From the NCBI GenBank assembly GCA_002345545.1, contig DDVW01000053.1, forward strand, positions 521-64,520: a stretch of DNA of 64,000 nucleotides, given 5' to 3'. Made by a program: the position numbers and the translations under genes. Source of the stretch: Stenotrophomonas sp. UBA2302 (GTDB lineage: Bacteria > Pseudomonadota > Gammaproteobacteria > Xanthomonadales > Xanthomonadaceae). Of this stretch, positions 51,950 to 62,070 are shown piece after piece. Every line of letters begins with the position of its first letter. The stretch's first letter is position 1. The notes below the pieces were generated by a model that was given only the letters and a program-made list of their open reading frames with translations, had not been told where the DNA came from and ran no database searches.

Positions 51950-54462
51950 AGACGCGCTCCCTCACCGGCCGCGACCCGCAGCACATCGGCGAACACGCCG
52001 GCGGCGGTGACTTCAGGACCCGCGCCCGGACCCTGCACCACCAGCGGGTTGTCGCAGTATCGGCGGGTGGTGAACTGCACCACGTTGTCGGTCAGGCGCA
52101 GATTGGCGAAGGCATGATCGGCCGGCAGCTCGACCAGCCCGACCGTCGGCTGCTGCCCCGGCTCGAAGCGCGCGACATAGCGCAGCACGTTGCCACATGC
52201 CTGCGCATCGGCCAGCCGCTCGGCAAAACCGGCATCGACTTCCGGCAGACGTTGCATGAAGTCCTCCACGCTGGCCTGCTGCAAGGCTTCGGGCACCAGG
52301 CTTTCCACCGCCACTTCTTCCAGGCTGAGCGGATAACCGGCCTCGCGCGCGAGGATGACCAGCTTGCGCGCCACGTCCACGCCGGACAGGTCATCGCGTG
52401 GGTCCGGCTCGGTGTAGCCCATCGCCCGCGCCTGCCCCACCAGCTCGGAGAACGGCACGCTGCCGTCGTACTTGTTGAACAGCCACGCCAGCGTGCCGGA
52501 GAAGATACCGGCAATCGCCGTGACCTCATCGCCGGTATCGACCAGATCACGCAGGGTGGTGATCACCGGCAGCCCGGCGCCAACGGTCGCCTCGTAGCGG
52601 AAGCGTGCGCCGCTGGCCGCCGCCGCCTCGCGGATGGTCTGGTAACGCACCAGCGGCCCGGCACCAGCCTGCTTGTTCGGCGTGATCACATGGATGCCGG
52701 CGGCCAGCCAGCCGGCATAGCGGTCGGCCACCTCGGTACTGCCACTGCAATCGATGATCAGCGTGTGCGGCAGGCGCGCGGACAGCAGGTGTTCGGTGAA
52801 CTGGTCCAGATCGGCCGGCTGCGCATCCGCATCGAACGCCGCCTTCCAGTCATCCTTCAGGCCGCACTCGTTCAGCAGCATGCGGCTGCGCGAAGCCACC
52901 GCACGCAGTCGCAGGTCCAGCCGCGCCTTGGCCAACAGCTGCGGCTGAGCGGCGTGCAACTGCCGCAGCAACGCCGCGCCGACATTGCCCGGCCCGATCA
53001 CGCCCACCGAGAAGGTCTGCGGCGACAACCAGAAACCGGCATGCGCGGCACGCAGCGCCAGGCTGGCATCGGCGCTGTCGATGGCCACGGAGATATTGCG
53101 TTCGGACGAGCCCTGGGCGATGGCGAGGATGTTGACCTGCGCGCGCCCCAGCGATTCAAACAGGCGTGCGGCCACACCCGGCTGCCCGGCCATGCCGTCG
53201 CCCACCGCCGCCAGCACGCTGACGCCCTGCCGCAACTGCACCCGTTGCACCTGACCGGCCGCCAGTTCGTGCGAAAAGCTCTGCAGCAGTGCGGCACGCC
53301 CGCGCTCGGACTCCGCCTGTTTGACCACGCAGCAGATCGAATGCTCCGACGAGCCCTGCGAGATCATCACCACCGACACCTGCGCGTTGCGCAGCGCCGC
53401 GAATACCCGCTCGGCGGTACCCGGCACACCGATCAGGCCGGTACCTTCCAGATTCAGCACCGCCAGGTCGGGGCTCAGGGTCAGGCCCTTGATCGGCCCG
53501 CGCCGGGAGCTTTCGGCGGTGATGCGCGTGCCCGGATGATCGGGCTCGAAGGTGTTGCGGATGATGATCGGCAAACCGCGCTTGATCGCCGGCGTCATCG
53601 TCTGCGGATGCACCACCTTGGCGCCGAAGTAGGCCAGCTCGCAGGCCTCGTCATAACTGAGCGTGTCCAGCTGCACCGCCTCGGGCACCACGCGCGGATC
53701 GGCCGACAACACTCCATCCACATCGGTCCAGATGTGCAGCTCGTCGGCGGCAAACAGCGCGGCGAAGATCGCACCGGAGAAATCGCTGCCGTTGCGGCCC
53801 AGCGTGGTGATATGGCCCTTGCTGTCACGTGCGACGAAGCCGGTCACCACCACCCGGCGCGCCGGATGCTGGCTGCGCCAGTGGGCCAGTTTGGATGCAC
53901 TGGTCTGCCAGTCGACATCCACCACGCCCAGCGGCGTGCGCTCCACCACCAGCACTTCCCGCGCATCGAGCACCGCGCAGTCTTCGCCCAGTGCCTGCAG
54001 GTAGTGACCCAGCAGATGCGCGGAAAACACCTCACCCATTCCCTGCACGCGATCGAGCACCTCGCCCGGCAGTTCACCGATCACCGCCAGTGCAGAGAGC
54101 ACATCGGACAGACGCTGGAAGCGGCCATCCAGCCATTCAAGGGTGGCTCCGGCGCGTTCACCGAGCAGCGCCACGGCTGCGTCATTGTGGCGCGTGCGTA
54201 GCTCCTGCCAGCGTTCGCGCCACTGGGGATCGGCGGCCCCGGCGAGGGTTGCAAGTTCAATCAGCGCATCGGTCACGCCCTTCATCGCCGATACCACGGT
54301 GACCTGGAGCGTTTCCTCGCGTGCCAGCAGCAGCTGCGCGACATGACGGTAACGCTCGGCATTGGCCACCGAGGTGCCGCCAAACTTGTGCACGATGGTA
54401 CGGACGGCGGCATCCACGGAAGATTCAGCGGATTGGGCGGAAGAAACGGTAACTGACGACAT
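51946..54462 (-). CDS. thrA: Bifunctional aspartokinase / homoserine dehydrogenase
   Basis: 838-residue fusion enzyme for the first and third steps of the aspartate-family pathway. The aspartokinase part begins [17 protein letters not shown] and contains [19 protein letters not shown]; two ACT-type regulatory domains follow (about residues 320-465); the homoserine dehydrogenase part starts at [19 protein letters not shown] and includes [16 protein letters not shown]. The start at 54462 has an AGAGG site; the frame upstream runs through the attenuator and was rejected. First structural gene of thrABC, behind the leader and attenuator. Confidence 0.96.
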   Translation of the reverse strand: MSSVTVSSAQSAESSVDAAVRTIVHKFGGTSVANAERYRHVAQLLLAREETLQVTVVSAMKGVTDALIELATLAGAADPQWRERWQELRTRHNDAAVALLGERAGATLEWLDGRFQRLSDVLSALAVIGELPGEVLDRVQGMGEVFSAHLLGHYLQALGEDCAVLDAREVLVVERTPLGVVDVDWQTSASKLAHWRSQHPARRVVVTGFVARDSKGHITTLGRNGSDFSGAIFAALFAADELHIWTDVDGVLSADPRVVPEAVQLDTLSYDEACELAYFGAKVVHPQTMTPAIKRGLPIIIRNTFEPDHPGTRITAESSRRGPIKGLTLSPDLAVLNLEGTGLIGVPGTAERVFAALRNAQVSVVMISQGSSEHSICCVVKQAESERGRAALLQSFSHELAAGQVQRVQLRQGVSVLAAVGDGMAGQPGVAARLFESLGRAQVNILAIAQGSSERNISVAIDSADASLALRAAHAGFWLSPQTFSVGVIGPGNVGAALLRQLHAAQPQLLAKARLDLRLRAVASRSRMLLNECGLKDDWKAAFDADAQPADLDQFTEHLLSARLPHTLIIDCSGSTEVADRYAGWLAAGIHVITPNKQAGAGPLVRYQTIREAAAASGARFRYEATVGAGLPVITTLRDLVDTGDEVTAIAGIFSGTLAWLFNKYDGSVPFSELVGQARAMGYTEPDPRDDLSGVDVARKLVILAREAGYPLSLEEVAVESLVPEALQQASVEDFMQRLPEVDAGFAERLADAQACGNVLRYVARFEPGQQPTVGLVELPADHAFANLRLTDNVVQFTTRRYCDNPLVVQGPGAGPEVTAAGVFADVLRVAAGEGARL

Positions 54463-54509
54463 CGGATCAACCTCTGCAGGAGGCCCCGACACGCATCTGG
54501 ATGGAGTTT

Positions 54510-54576
54510 CCCCGCATCCTGATCCGGGTGCGGGGCCGTGGTTTTCGGAAATTACACGAAGACGACGGGCCGCACC
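54510..54576 (-). promoter_or_regulatory. thr operon attenuator with alternative pairing
   Basis: On the transcribed minus strand, CCCCGCA (54529-54535) pairs with TGCGGGG (54510-54516) to form a terminator-like hairpin before thrA. Its left arm also contains CCGCACC (54527-54533), which pairs perfectly over seven bases with GGTGCGG (54570-54576) in the leader coding region just after the Thr/Ile codons. The two foldings exclude each other, the attenuation arrangement. No U run follows the hairpin (AAACTCC instead), so the mode of termination is unclear. Confidence 0.65.
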
Positions 54577-54686
54577 GGGCAAATGGTGACGGTAATAATG
54601 GTGGTGATAATCGACTGCCCGGACACGGCATGCGGTCCGCCGGAAGGCGGTTGCAGGGTGCGGTCAAGGGACAGTGACGTGTTCAT
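54552..54686 (-). CDS. thrL: thr operon leader peptide
   Basis: 44-codon leader reading frame before thrA, too short for normal gene calls. Its second half is a run of threonine and isoleucine codons (IITTIITVTI), four Thr and five Ile in ten codons, the same kind of regulatory run as E. coli ThrL. A ribosome stalled there for lack of Thr- or Ile-tRNA would leave the downstream antiterminator segment free. The frame ends in TAA at 54552-54554. ATG at 54686 has only a weak upstream GAG; the N-terminal half may not be needed. A TTGACA (-35) lies at 54718-54723 with a poor -10. Confidence 0.75.
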   Translation of the reverse strand: MNTSLSLDRTLQPPSGGPHAVSGQSIITTIITVTICPVRPVVFV

Positions 54687-54945
54687 GCGCTCAAGATTCA
54701 CCCGGCATTGAACAGGCTGTCAACTGTTGCATTGCAAAATACTTTTTACGGGCTTCGTCGTCGAAGTGGCCGTTAAAAGTTGCATATGTCATCAAACGCG
54801 AACGTCGCCCATCTTTCCTGCAAGCGACGGCGAACACGGCCCCGCTCGCACCGGGCCTCCTGTCGCAAGCCGAACCGGTCCACCAGGGCCGGATGCGGCC
54901 ACTCTCCGCATCCGCCGCGTTTCCAGGCGCCAACGCGCGGACAGC

Positions 54946-55890
54946 TCAGGCCGGATCGGTCGCCGGCAGCGATGAGCGATGCGCGGCCGCACTCCAGACC
55001 ACGCCCACCACCAGAAACACCGCCGCGAGGATTTCCAGCGGCAGCGGCCAGCGCTGCTGCCACAGAAAACCGTAGATCAGCCCGAACAGGGTTTCGAACA
55101 CGATCATCTGCCCGCCCAACGTCAGCGGCAGTGCCCGGCTCGCCCGGTTCCAGCAGGCGTTGCCCAATATAGAGGCGAATATCGCCACTGCCGCCGCCAT
55201 CGCCCAGAAGCCGGCCCACTGCCCGCCCGTGTGCCCCTCCCCGCCACCGGCAAAGGCCACCGGTGCCAGCAGCAAGGCCAGCCCCCCGGTCGCCACGCCG
55301 GTCAGCAGCGACCAGTCATGCCCGGACACCTGCGGCACGCGCGCCAGCCAGCGCGTATTGCCCACCGAATAGGCCGTCCACGACAGCAGCGCGCCGACGC
55401 CGCACAGCAGTCCGGTCAATCGCTGCGCGTTGGAAGTGGAAACATGGGAGGACGCCAGCGCCACGTAGCCCATCACTCCCACTCCAGCCACACACAACGC
55501 CAGCGCCGGCGCCAGCCGGGACAGCGGCACCGCGCCCGGCTCGCGTGAACCCAACACCGCCACCAGCACGGGAACCATACCCACGATCAGCGCCGCCGAG
55601 GCGCCACCACTCCACTGCACGCAGATGGACAGCAATATGAAATACACCAGATTGCCGAGCAGGCTCAGCCAGGTCAGCGCGGTCCATTCGACCTTGCCGA
55701 TATGCACCCGCAATGCCGGCCAGCGTGGTACCAGCAGGATCAGCGCGATCAGCCCGTAGACGAGGTAGCGCGAGGCGGCCAACTGCAACGGCGAGAAATC
55801 GGTCAGCACCGCCGGGGCCAGGAACACCAGCCCCCACAGCGCGCCCGAGGCCACGCCATTGGCGATGCCAAAAGTCATCTGCCGCTTCAT
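54946..55890 (-). CDS. EamA/DMT superfamily transporter
   Basis: 314-residue inner-membrane protein with ten predicted membrane helices in two EamA-type halves, as in drug/metabolite exporters. The first half begins MKRQMTFGIANGVASGALWGLVFL; the second half includes GGQMIVFETLFGLIYGFLW near its end. The start at 55890 begins at the first helix; the frame upstream is not coding. Substrate unknown; proximity to the thr operon allows an amino-acid exporter (RhtA-like) but does not show it. A GGATGCGG / CCGCATCC hairpin lies 33 bases after the stop. Confidence 0.85.
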   Translation of the reverse strand: MKRQMTFGIANGVASGALWGLVFLAPAVLTDFSPLQLAASRYLVYGLIALILLVPRWPALRVHIGKVEWTALTWLSLLGNLVYFILLSICVQWSGGASAALIVGMVPVLVAVLGSREPGAVPLSRLAPALALCVAGVGVMGYVALASSHVSTSNAQRLTGLLCGVGALLSWTAYSVGNTRWLARVPQVSGHDWSLLTGVATGGLALLLAPVAFAGGGEGHTGGQWAGFWAMAAAVAIFASILGNACWNRASRALPLTLGGQMIVFETLFGLIYGFLWQQRWPLPLEILAAVFLVVGVVWSAAAHRSSLPATDPA

Positions 55891-56032
55891 CGCACCCCAC
55901 GTAGCAGCGCGGCCCGCAGGCACCGGCAACCGGCATCGCATCGGGAAACAAGGGCAAGAAAACGGCAATGCATCGACAAACGCACCGGGAAAATCGACCG
56001 ACGCGGAGACCACACCGCAAGCCGCGAAAAGA

Positions 56033-56109
56033 TGGTGGCCCCGACACGATTCGAACGTGCGACCTGTCCCTTAGGAGGGGACCGCTCTATCCAGCTGAGC
56101 TACGGAGCC
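56033..56109 (-). tRNA. tRNA-Arg (anticodon CCT)
   Basis: 77-base tRNA with encoded CCA. Acceptor GGCTCCG pairs with CGGGGCC, the D-arm is GCTCAGCTGGATAGAGC, the anticodon loop is CTCCTAA (anticodon CCT), and the T-arm contains CGTTCGAATCGTG. Reads AGG arginine codons. Lies between the EamA gene and amaB. Confidence 0.96.
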
Positions 56110-56261
56110 TTGAGGAGCGGCATTGTCGCATGACCTTGATGCCATTCGACACCCTCCCGGCAGGCAGCGGCTGCGGTGGCCTGCTAAAATCCCGAGACCG
56201 CACGCTGTCCCCCGCCATTGCCAGCGGCACCTTCTATTAGCAATAGCAATCAGGAGTTTGC

Positions 56262-57794
56262 ATGTCCTTTGAACTGCTCAAGGCGCTCGGCCTCGATGCC
56301 TCCAACGCTGGCACCTATCTGGGTAACGGCGAGTGGTCCAGCGCCACCGGCGCAGGTGTCCTCAAGCCGCGGAATCCCACCACCGGCGAGGTCATCGCGG
56401 AAGTCCAGGCCTCCACCGAGGCCGACTACGAAACTGTGATCGCCCGCGCCCAGGAAGCATTCAAGGTATGGCGCACCACCCCGGCACCGCGCCGCGGCGA
56501 AGCCATCCGCCTGTGCGGCGACGCGCTGCGCGCCAACAAGGATGCGCTGGGCTCGCTGGTCGCGCTGGAAATGGGCAAGTCCAAGGCCGAAGGCGACGGC
56601 GAAGTGCAGGAGATGATCGACATCGCCGATTTCGCCGTGGGCCAGAGCCGCATGTTGTACGGCTACACCATGCATTCCGAGCGCCCCGGCCACCGCATGT
56701 ACGAGCAGTACCAGCCGCTGGGTCTGGTCGGCATCATCTCGGCCTTCAATTTCCCCGTCGCGGTGTGGGCGTGGAACTCGTTCCTGGCCGCGATCTGTGG
56801 CGATATCTGCATCTGGAAGCCGTCCAACAAGACCCCGCTGACCGCGATCGCCTCGATGAAGATCTGCAACGAGGCACTGAAGGCCGGCGGCTTCCCGGAC
56901 ATCTTCTTCCTGATCAACGATGCCGGCACCGCGCTGTCGGAAAAGATGGTGGACGACCGTCGCGTGCCGCTGATCTCCTTCACCGGTTCCACCCAGGTCG
57001 GCCGCACCGTCAACCAGAAGGTTGCCGCGCGCCTGGGCCGCTGCCTGCTGGAACTGGGCGGCAACAACGCCATCATCCTTGACGAGACCGCCGACCTGAA
57101 GCTGGCCGTGCCGGGCATCGTGTTTGGCGCGGTGGGCACCGCCGGGCAACGCTGCACCACCACCCGCCGACTGATCGTGCATGAATCCATCTATGACAAT
57201 GTGCTGGCCACGCTGGTCAAGGCCTACAAGCAGGTCGAAGGCAAGATCGGCGATCCGCTTGACCCGGCCAACCTGATGGGCCCGCTGAACAGCCCGGAAG
57301 CCGTGCAGCAGTTCCTGGCCTCGATCGAGAAGGCCAAGGCGGCTGGCGGCACCGTGGAAACCGGCGGCACCGCCCTCGACCGCCCGGGCAACTTCGTGCT
57401 GCCGGCGATCGTCACCGGCCTGAAAAACAGCGACGAGATCGTCCAGCACGAGACCTTCGCACCGATCCTGTACGTGATGAAGTACAGCACGCTGGATGAG
57501 GCCATCGACATGCAGAACGGCGTGCCGCAGGGCCTGTCCTCGTCGATCTTCACCACCAACCTGAAAGCCGCCGAGAAGTTCCTGTCTGCGGCCGGCAGCG
57601 ACTGCGGCATCGCCAACGTCAACATCGGCACTTCCGGGGCGGAGATCGGCGGCGCCTTCGGTGGCGAGAAGGACACCGGCGGTGGCCGTGAGTCCGGCTC
57701 GGATGCGTGGAAGGTCTACATGCGCCGCCAGACCAACACCATCAACTACTCCGATTCGCTGCCGCTGGCCCAGGGCATCAAGTTCGACCTGTGA
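56262..57794 (+). CDS. amaB: ALDH7-family L-piperidine-6-carboxylate / aminoadipate semialdehyde dehydrogenase
   Basis: 510-residue NAD-dependent aldehyde dehydrogenase of the ALDH7 (antiquitin) type, which oxidises alpha-aminoadipate semialdehyde in lysine breakdown. Catalytic Glu lies in [12 protein letters not shown] and catalytic Cys in [12 protein letters not shown], both normal for ALDH7, together with PRNPTTGEV near the N-terminus and [11 protein letters not shown]. The C-terminal [20 protein letters not shown] is the ALDH7 signature. No other lysine catabolism genes are in the window. Followed by a terminator. Confidence 0.92.
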   Translation: MSFELLKALGLDASNAGTYLGNGEWSSATGAGVLKPRNPTTGEVIAEVQASTEADYETVIARAQEAFKVWRTTPAPRRGEAIRLCGDALRANKDALGSLVALEMGKSKAEGDGEVQEMIDIADFAVGQSRMLYGYTMHSERPGHRMYEQYQPLGLVGIISAFNFPVAVWAWNSFLAAICGDICIWKPSNKTPLTAIASMKICNEALKAGGFPDIFFLINDAGTALSEKMVDDRRVPLISFTGSTQVGRTVNQKVAARLGRCLLELGGNNAIILDETADLKLAVPGIVFGAVGTAGQRCTTTRRLIVHESIYDNVLATLVKAYKQVEGKIGDPLDPANLMGPLNSPEAVQQFLASIEKAKAAGGTVETGGTALDRPGNFVLPAIVTGLKNSDEIVQHETFAPILYVMKYSTLDEAIDMQNGVPQGLSSSIFTTNLKAAEKFLSAAGSDCGIANVNIGTSGAEIGGAFGGEKDTGGGRESGSDAWKVYMRRQTNTINYSDSLPLAQGIKFDL

Positions 57795-57866
57795 TGGCAT
57801 CGGCTCCCGTCGTGACCGGAGCCACCGAACGATGAGGCGGCGCTGCAACAGCCGCCTCCACCCCGC

Positions 57867-57899
57867 CCCTCTCCCGCCTGCGGGAGAGGGTTTCAATTT
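57867..57899 (+). terminator. Terminator after the ALDH7 gene
   Basis: Ten-base stem CCCTCTCCCG / CGGGAGAGGG with CCTG loop, followed by TTTCAATTTT. A GGCGGCG / AGCCGCC hairpin lies just upstream. Confidence 0.8.
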
Positions 57900-57920
57900 T
57901 TCGAAGATGGAGTTTTCGCG

Positions 57921-58208
57921 ATGAGTATTCCCGCACCACGCCAGACCAGCACCTATGCGGTGATCGCCCTGGTGGCCGGCATCCTCGGCTGGACCCTGCT
58001 GCCGTTCCTGGGCAGCCTCGGCGGCATCATCTTCGGTCACATGGCGCGCGGCGAGATCCGTCGCAGCAATGGCCGGCTTGACGGCGATGGCCTGGCCATC
58101 ACCGGTCTGGTCCTGGGCTGGGTATCGGTGGCGCTGTGGGTGCTCGCCATCCTCGTCTTCATCCTGTTCTTCGGCGGCCTGGCCTGGCTGGCCACGCTGA
58201 ACGCCTGA
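57921..58208 (+). CDS. DUF4190 family small membrane protein
   Basis: 95-residue protein with two long hydrophobic segments, about residues 10-40 (VIALVAGILGWTLLPFLGSL) and 60-90, joined by the conserved loop GHMARGEIRRSNGRLDGDGL, the DUF4190 signature. The ATG at 57921 has GGAG upstream. Function unknown. Lies alone between the ALDH7 gene and pyrD. Confidence 0.9.
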   Translation: MSIPAPRQTSTYAVIALVAGILGWTLLPFLGSLGGIIFGHMARGEIRRSNGRLDGDGLAITGLVLGWVSVALWVLAILVFILFFGGLAWLATLNA

Positions 58209-58307
58209 AACAGGCCCGCGGGATGGCCGGCTGTCCTGCACGATGTCCGTGCCACGGACAAGGCAGGCCGGCCCCACCCTTCACGCCCCCACGTTGAACC
58301 GAGCTCT

Positions 58308-59363
58308 ATGTACTCCATCACCCGCCCGTTCCTGTTCTCTCTCGATGCCGAACGCGCGCACGGCCTTGGCTTGTCCGCGCTGGACCTCGCGTGGCGCACC
58401 GGCACCACGTCGCTGCTTTCCGGGAGCATCAGGCCGCTGTCGACCACGGTGTTCGGGCTGGAATTCCCCAATCCGGTAGGGCTGGCGGCGGGCCTGGACA
58501 AGAATGGCGAACACATCGACGCGCTGTTCGCCCTGGGCTTCGGCTTCGTCGAAATCGGCACCGTCACCCCGCGACCACAGGCCGGCAATCCCAAGCCGCG
58601 GCTGTTCCGCCTGCCGCTGCACAACGCCATCATCAACCGCATGGGCTTCAACAACCTCGGGGTCGATGCGCTGGTGGAAAATGTCGGGCGCGCGCGCAAC
58701 CGGCGCGGTCCGCTGGGCATCAATATCGGCAAGAACAAGGACACGCCGAACGAGGACGCGCTGTCCGACTACCTGGCCTGCATGGAAAAGGTGTATCCGC
58801 TGGCCGACTACATCACCGTCAACATTTCCTCGCCCAACACCGCCGGGCTGCGCGAGCTGCAGGAAGAACAGGCATTGCGACAGCTGGTCGCCGGCCTGCG
58901 CGAGGCGCAGGAAAAACTGGCGGCCACACATGGCAGGCGCGTGCCGATGCTGGTGAAGGTCGCTCCCGACCTGAGCGACCGCGACATCGATGCGGCGGCG
59001 CGGGTACTGGGCGAGCTGCAGGTCGATGGCGTGATCGCCACCAACAGCACCATCGGCCGGCCGACGGTGGAAGACGATCCGCTGGCCCGGGAGGCCGGTG
59101 GCCTGTCCGGTGCACCGCTGCTGGGCCAGTCCACCTTCGTGCTGCGCCGCCTGCGTGCGCGCCTGCCCGAGTCGGTACCGCTGATCGGCGTGGGCGGCAT
59201 CGGCTCCGGTGCCGACGCGGTCGCAAAGATGGCGGCCGGCGCGGCGCTGGTGCAGTGTTACAGCGGCCTGATCTTTCAAGGCCCCGGCCTGATCGGCGAC
59301 TGCGTGGATGCGATCCGCCGCCGCCGGGAAGCCCCGTCCGGAGGCGCCGTCGCTCCGCTATGA
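58308..59363 (+). CDS. pyrD: Dihydroorotate dehydrogenase (quinone), class 2
   Basis: 351-residue membrane-associated flavoenzyme of pyrimidine synthesis. Class 2 features are an N-terminal helical membrane-binding part (residues 1-30) and the TIM barrel with FMN sites: [16 protein letters not shown], then [17 protein letters not shown] with the catalytic serine, and a C-terminal [15 protein letters not shown]. Length is normal. The stop overlaps the murB start by ATGA. Confidence 0.96.
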   Translation: MYSITRPFLFSLDAERAHGLGLSALDLAWRTGTTSLLSGSIRPLSTTVFGLEFPNPVGLAAGLDKNGEHIDALFALGFGFVEIGTVTPRPQAGNPKPRLFRLPLHNAIINRMGFNNLGVDALVENVGRARNRRGPLGINIGKNKDTPNEDALSDYLACMEKVYPLADYITVNISSPNTAGLRELQEEQALRQLVAGLREAQEKLAATHGRRVPMLVKVAPDLSDRDIDAAARVLGELQVDGVIATNSTIGRPTVEDDPLAREAGGLSGAPLLGQSTFVLRRLRARLPESVPLIGVGGIGSGADAVAKMAAGAALVQCYSGLIFQGPGLIGDCVDAIRRRREAPSGGAVAPL

Positions 59364-60403
59364 CGACTGTCGCCCGCGCCTGGTCGCTGCTCGAAAACGC
59401 CTCGCTGCACCCCTTCAACACCTTCCACGTCCACGCCTCGGCACCACGCCTGCTGCGCGTGGGCGATGCCAGTGCATTGCCGCAGGCGCTGGCCGGCATC
59501 GGTGACGCGCCGCTGCTGGTGCTGGGCAGCGGCAGCAACGTGCTGCTGGCGGCCGATCCGGCCGATGTCGTGCTGGTGTTCGACAACCGCGATATCGACA
59601 TCCTCGAACATCGCACCGATCACGCCATCGTGCGTGCAGGTGCCGGCGTCATCTGGCACGAACTGGTGATGTGGTCGCTGGCACAGGGGCTGTCGGGACT
59701 GGAGAACCTCGCCCTGATTCCCGGCACGGTGGGCGCCGCCCCGATCCAGAATATCGGCGCCTACGGCGTACAGGCCGGCGAGTTCATCCAGACCGTCGAA
59801 GCCTGGGACCGGCAGTGCCACGACTGGGTGCGCCTGGACCAGGCCGCCTGCCGGTTCAGTTACCGCGACAGCGTGTTCAAGGCCGAACCCGATCGCTACC
59901 TGATCACCGCCGTCGAATTCCGCCTGCCCTTGTTGCACGAGCTGCGTCTGGACTACGCCGGCATCCGCGAACAGCTGCAGGCGATGGCGATTGCCCTGCC
60001 CACCGCAGCGGACGTCGCCCGTGCGGTCATGGCCATCCGCCAGCGCAAGCTGCCCGACCCTGCCGTGCTCGGCAATGCCGGCAGTTTCTTCAAGAATCCG
60101 ATCCTGCCGCTTGAACAGGTGCAACTACTGCTGCAGCACTACCCGGAACTGCCGACCTATCCCGGCAGTGGCGCAGGCAGCCGCAAGCTGTCGGCGGCGT
60201 GGATGATCGAGGCCTGTGGCTGGAAGGGCCAGCGTGAGGGCGATGCCGGGGTGTCGCCCGACCACGCCCTGGTGCTGGTCAACCACGGCTCCGCCACCGG
60301 CAGCGAACTGCTGGCCTTCGCCCGCCGCGTCTCGGCCTCGGTACTGGAGAAGTTCGGGGTTCCGATCGAACCGGAACCCCGACTGGTCGGCGCACACTGG
60401 TGA
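59360..60403 (+). CDS. murB: UDP-N-acetylenolpyruvoylglucosamine reductase
   Basis: 347-residue type I MurB, which reduces enolpyruvyl-UDP-GlcNAc to UDP-MurNAc in peptidoglycan synthesis. FAD-binding segments are [19 protein letters not shown] and [20 protein letters not shown], followed by [12 protein letters not shown]; the active-site serine lies in [11 protein letters not shown] and the catalytic Glu near the C-terminus. It starts in the pyrD overlap and ends overlapping the next gene (GTGA), so pyrD-murB-EamA form one translation-coupled unit. Confidence 0.95.
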   Translation: MTTVARAWSLLENASLHPFNTFHVHASAPRLLRVGDASALPQALAGIGDAPLLVLGSGSNVLLAADPADVVLVFDNRDIDILEHRTDHAIVRAGAGVIWHELVMWSLAQGLSGLENLALIPGTVGAAPIQNIGAYGVQAGEFIQTVEAWDRQCHDWVRLDQAACRFSYRDSVFKAEPDRYLITAVEFRLPLLHELRLDYAGIREQLQAMAIALPTAADVARAVMAIRQRKLPDPAVLGNAGSFFKNPILPLEQVQLLLQHYPELPTYPGSGAGSRKLSAAWMIEACGWKGQREGDAGVSPDHALVLVNHGSATGSELLAFARRVSASVLEKFGVPIEPEPRLVGAHW

Positions 60404-61296
60404 GCCCCATCGCTCCCCCTGCCCGGCCCGCCGCAGTGCGGGCCGCGTTGCTGATGTTCGGCAGCGCGATGGCCTTCGGCCTGATGGCCGTCGCCATCCG
60501 GCTGGCCACCCGGCATGTGCCTACGCAGGAAGTGGCGTTCTTCCGCAACAGCTTCGGCCTGCTGGCGCTGTTGCCGCTGCTGTTGCGCCCCGGCCACGCC
60601 CCGCTGCGTACCCGGCAACTGCCGCGTTACCTGCTGCGCAGCCTGATCGGCCTGGCCTCGATGCTGTGCGGCTTCTGGGCACTGGGCCACCTGCCGTTGT
60701 CACTGGCCATCTCGCTGTCGTATTCCACGCCGCTGTTCGTCACGATCGCGGCCGTGCTGTGGCTGGGCGAGAAGGTGCGCATCCGCCGCTGGGCCGCGGT
60801 GATCACCGGTTTCATCGGCGTGCTGGTGATTGTGCGCCCGGGCTCCCATGGCTTCGAGGCCGGCACCCTCATCGCGCTACTGGGGGCGGTACTCAGTGCA
60901 CTGGTCGCGATCCAGATCAAGCAGCTCACCCGCGTTGATGGCGCGGATACGGTGGTGTTCTATACCTACGTGTTCTGGGTACCGCTGTCGCTGATTCCGG
61001 CGTTGTTCGTGTGGGTGTGGCCAAGCGGCATCGCCTGGCTGTGGCTGGCGGCCACCGGCGTACTCGGCACCATCGGCCAGCTGCTGTGGACCCGCGCCTT
61101 GAAGCTGGGGGAAGTCTCCGCGCTGACCCCGATCAGCTTCACCCAGTTGCCACTGGTGGTGGTGATGGGTTGGTTGCTGTTCGGTGAAACCCTGGACCAC
61201 TGGACCGTCCTGGGAGCCAGCATCATCCTCGCCGCCAACGCCTACATCGCCCATCGCGAAGCCGTACTGGCCCGCCGCCGCACCACTCCGGGTTGA
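60400..61296 (+). CDS. EamA/DMT superfamily transporter
   Basis: 298-residue membrane protein with about ten helices and the two EamA repeats. The GTG start overlaps the murB stop. Motifs include [18 protein letters not shown] (helix 1) and a second EamA half beginning [17 protein letters not shown] and ending [19 protein letters not shown]. Substrate unknown; translation coupling to murB suggests a possible but unproven envelope role. Paralogous in family to the transporter at 54946-55890 but not closely similar. Confidence 0.87.
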   Translation: MSPIAPPARPAAVRAALLMFGSAMAFGLMAVAIRLATRHVPTQEVAFFRNSFGLLALLPLLLRPGHAPLRTRQLPRYLLRSLIGLASMLCGFWALGHLPLSLAISLSYSTPLFVTIAAVLWLGEKVRIRRWAAVITGFIGVLVIVRPGSHGFEAGTLIALLGAVLSALVAIQIKQLTRVDGADTVVFYTYVFWVPLSLIPALFVWVWPSGIAWLWLAATGVLGTIGQLLWTRALKLGEVSALTPISFTQLPLVVVMGWLLFGETLDHWTVLGASIILAANAYIAHREAVLARRRTTPG

Positions 61297-61471
61297 AACT
61301 CTACACAGGGCCTGCGTGCGGGCCATTGGACTGAAGACGATTGCACCGCGGTGCTCGTTCGGCCCTGTCGCACCGAAACAAAGGCGAATCCGCCACCCTC
61401 GTGCAGGCATCCCGCGCCCGCCCACTCCCGGAAAACGCCTGCCGGGAGAAGGCTCCGTACGAATACGTGCA

Positions 61472-61495
61472 GCCCGAAGCAATCAGGCTTCGGGC
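61472..61495. terminator. Hairpin at the end of tadA
   Basis: Nine-base stem GCCCGAAGC / GCTTCGGGC with a six-base loop spans the tadA stop codon. No T run follows on either strand, so it may be a weak terminator or none. Confidence 0.4.
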
Positions 61496-61986
61496 AGTTC
61501 CAGCAACGGGCGCCCCCGTTTTGCGCGGAAATAATTCGTCAGTCGCATGCTCGCCTGCTGCGCCAGCACACCGCTGCTGACTTCCACCTGGTGGTTGTGC
61601 CGGGGATCGGCGACCAGGTCGAATACGCTGCCACAGGCGCCGGTCTTGGGGTCGGTGGCGGCAAACACCACGCGCGCGATACGGGCGTGCACCAGCGCCA
61701 TCGCACACATCGCGCAGGGCTCCAGCGTCACATAGAGGGTGCAACCGACCAGCCGATGGTTGCCCAGGCGCTTGCCAGCCTCACGCATGGCGACAATCTC
61801 GGCATGCGCGCTCGGGTCATGGCTGGCGATATTGAGGTTCCAACCCTCGCCCAGCAGCTGCCCCTCGGCACCCACCAGTACCGCACCCACTGGAATCTCG
61901 TCGAATTCGCGTTGCGCGCGATCGGCCAAGGCCAGCGCGTGGCGCATCCAGTATTCATCGGGATTTGTCAGTTCAGCGCAGGGCAT
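61483..61986 (-). CDS. tadA: tRNA-specific adenosine deaminase
   Basis: 167-residue zinc deaminase that converts A34 to inosine in tRNA-Arg(ACG). Zinc-binding motifs: SAHAEIVAMREAG (His and catalytic Glu) and EPCAMCAMALVHARI (two Cys). The DPKTGACGSVFDLV segment downstream is typical. The ATG at 61986 is used; a GTG nine bases upstream (61995) is also possible. No good ribosome binding site is seen for either. Confidence 0.93.
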   Translation of the reverse strand: MPCAELTNPDEYWMRHALALADRAQREFDEIPVGAVLVGAEGQLLGEGWNLNIASHDPSAHAEIVAMREAGKRLGNHRLVGCTLYVTLEPCAMCAMALVHARIARVVFAATDPKTGACGSVFDLVADPRHNHQVEVSSGVLAQQASMRLTNYFRAKRGRPLLELPEA

Positions 61987-62070
61987 TGGAGGCACTACAG
62001 GCTATCGGCGGCGCAAGGGTAACGCAGATGGCGCGCCGTCGGCCGGCGCGCGATCCAGCGCAAGAGAAGG

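Noticed and set aside
49665..51986. Single long frame covering thrC and part of thrB
   Set aside because: thrC begins at 50963 with its conserved N-terminus; the rest is a shadow of thrB.
50983..54201. 1072-codon plus-strand frame opposite thrB and thrA
   Set aside because: Shadow of thrAB; composition is low-complexity Arg/Ala/Pro and no domain is visible.
57867..57899. Hairpin after the ALDH7 gene as a SMAG/REP-type element
   Set aside because: It lacks the GTAG end of SMAG repeats and has a T-rich tail, so a plain terminator is the simpler reading.
58391..59359. N-terminal extension of murB into pyrD
   Set aside because: The first 323 codons are the other frame of pyrD. The murB start at 59360 in the ATGA overlap gives the normal MurB length.
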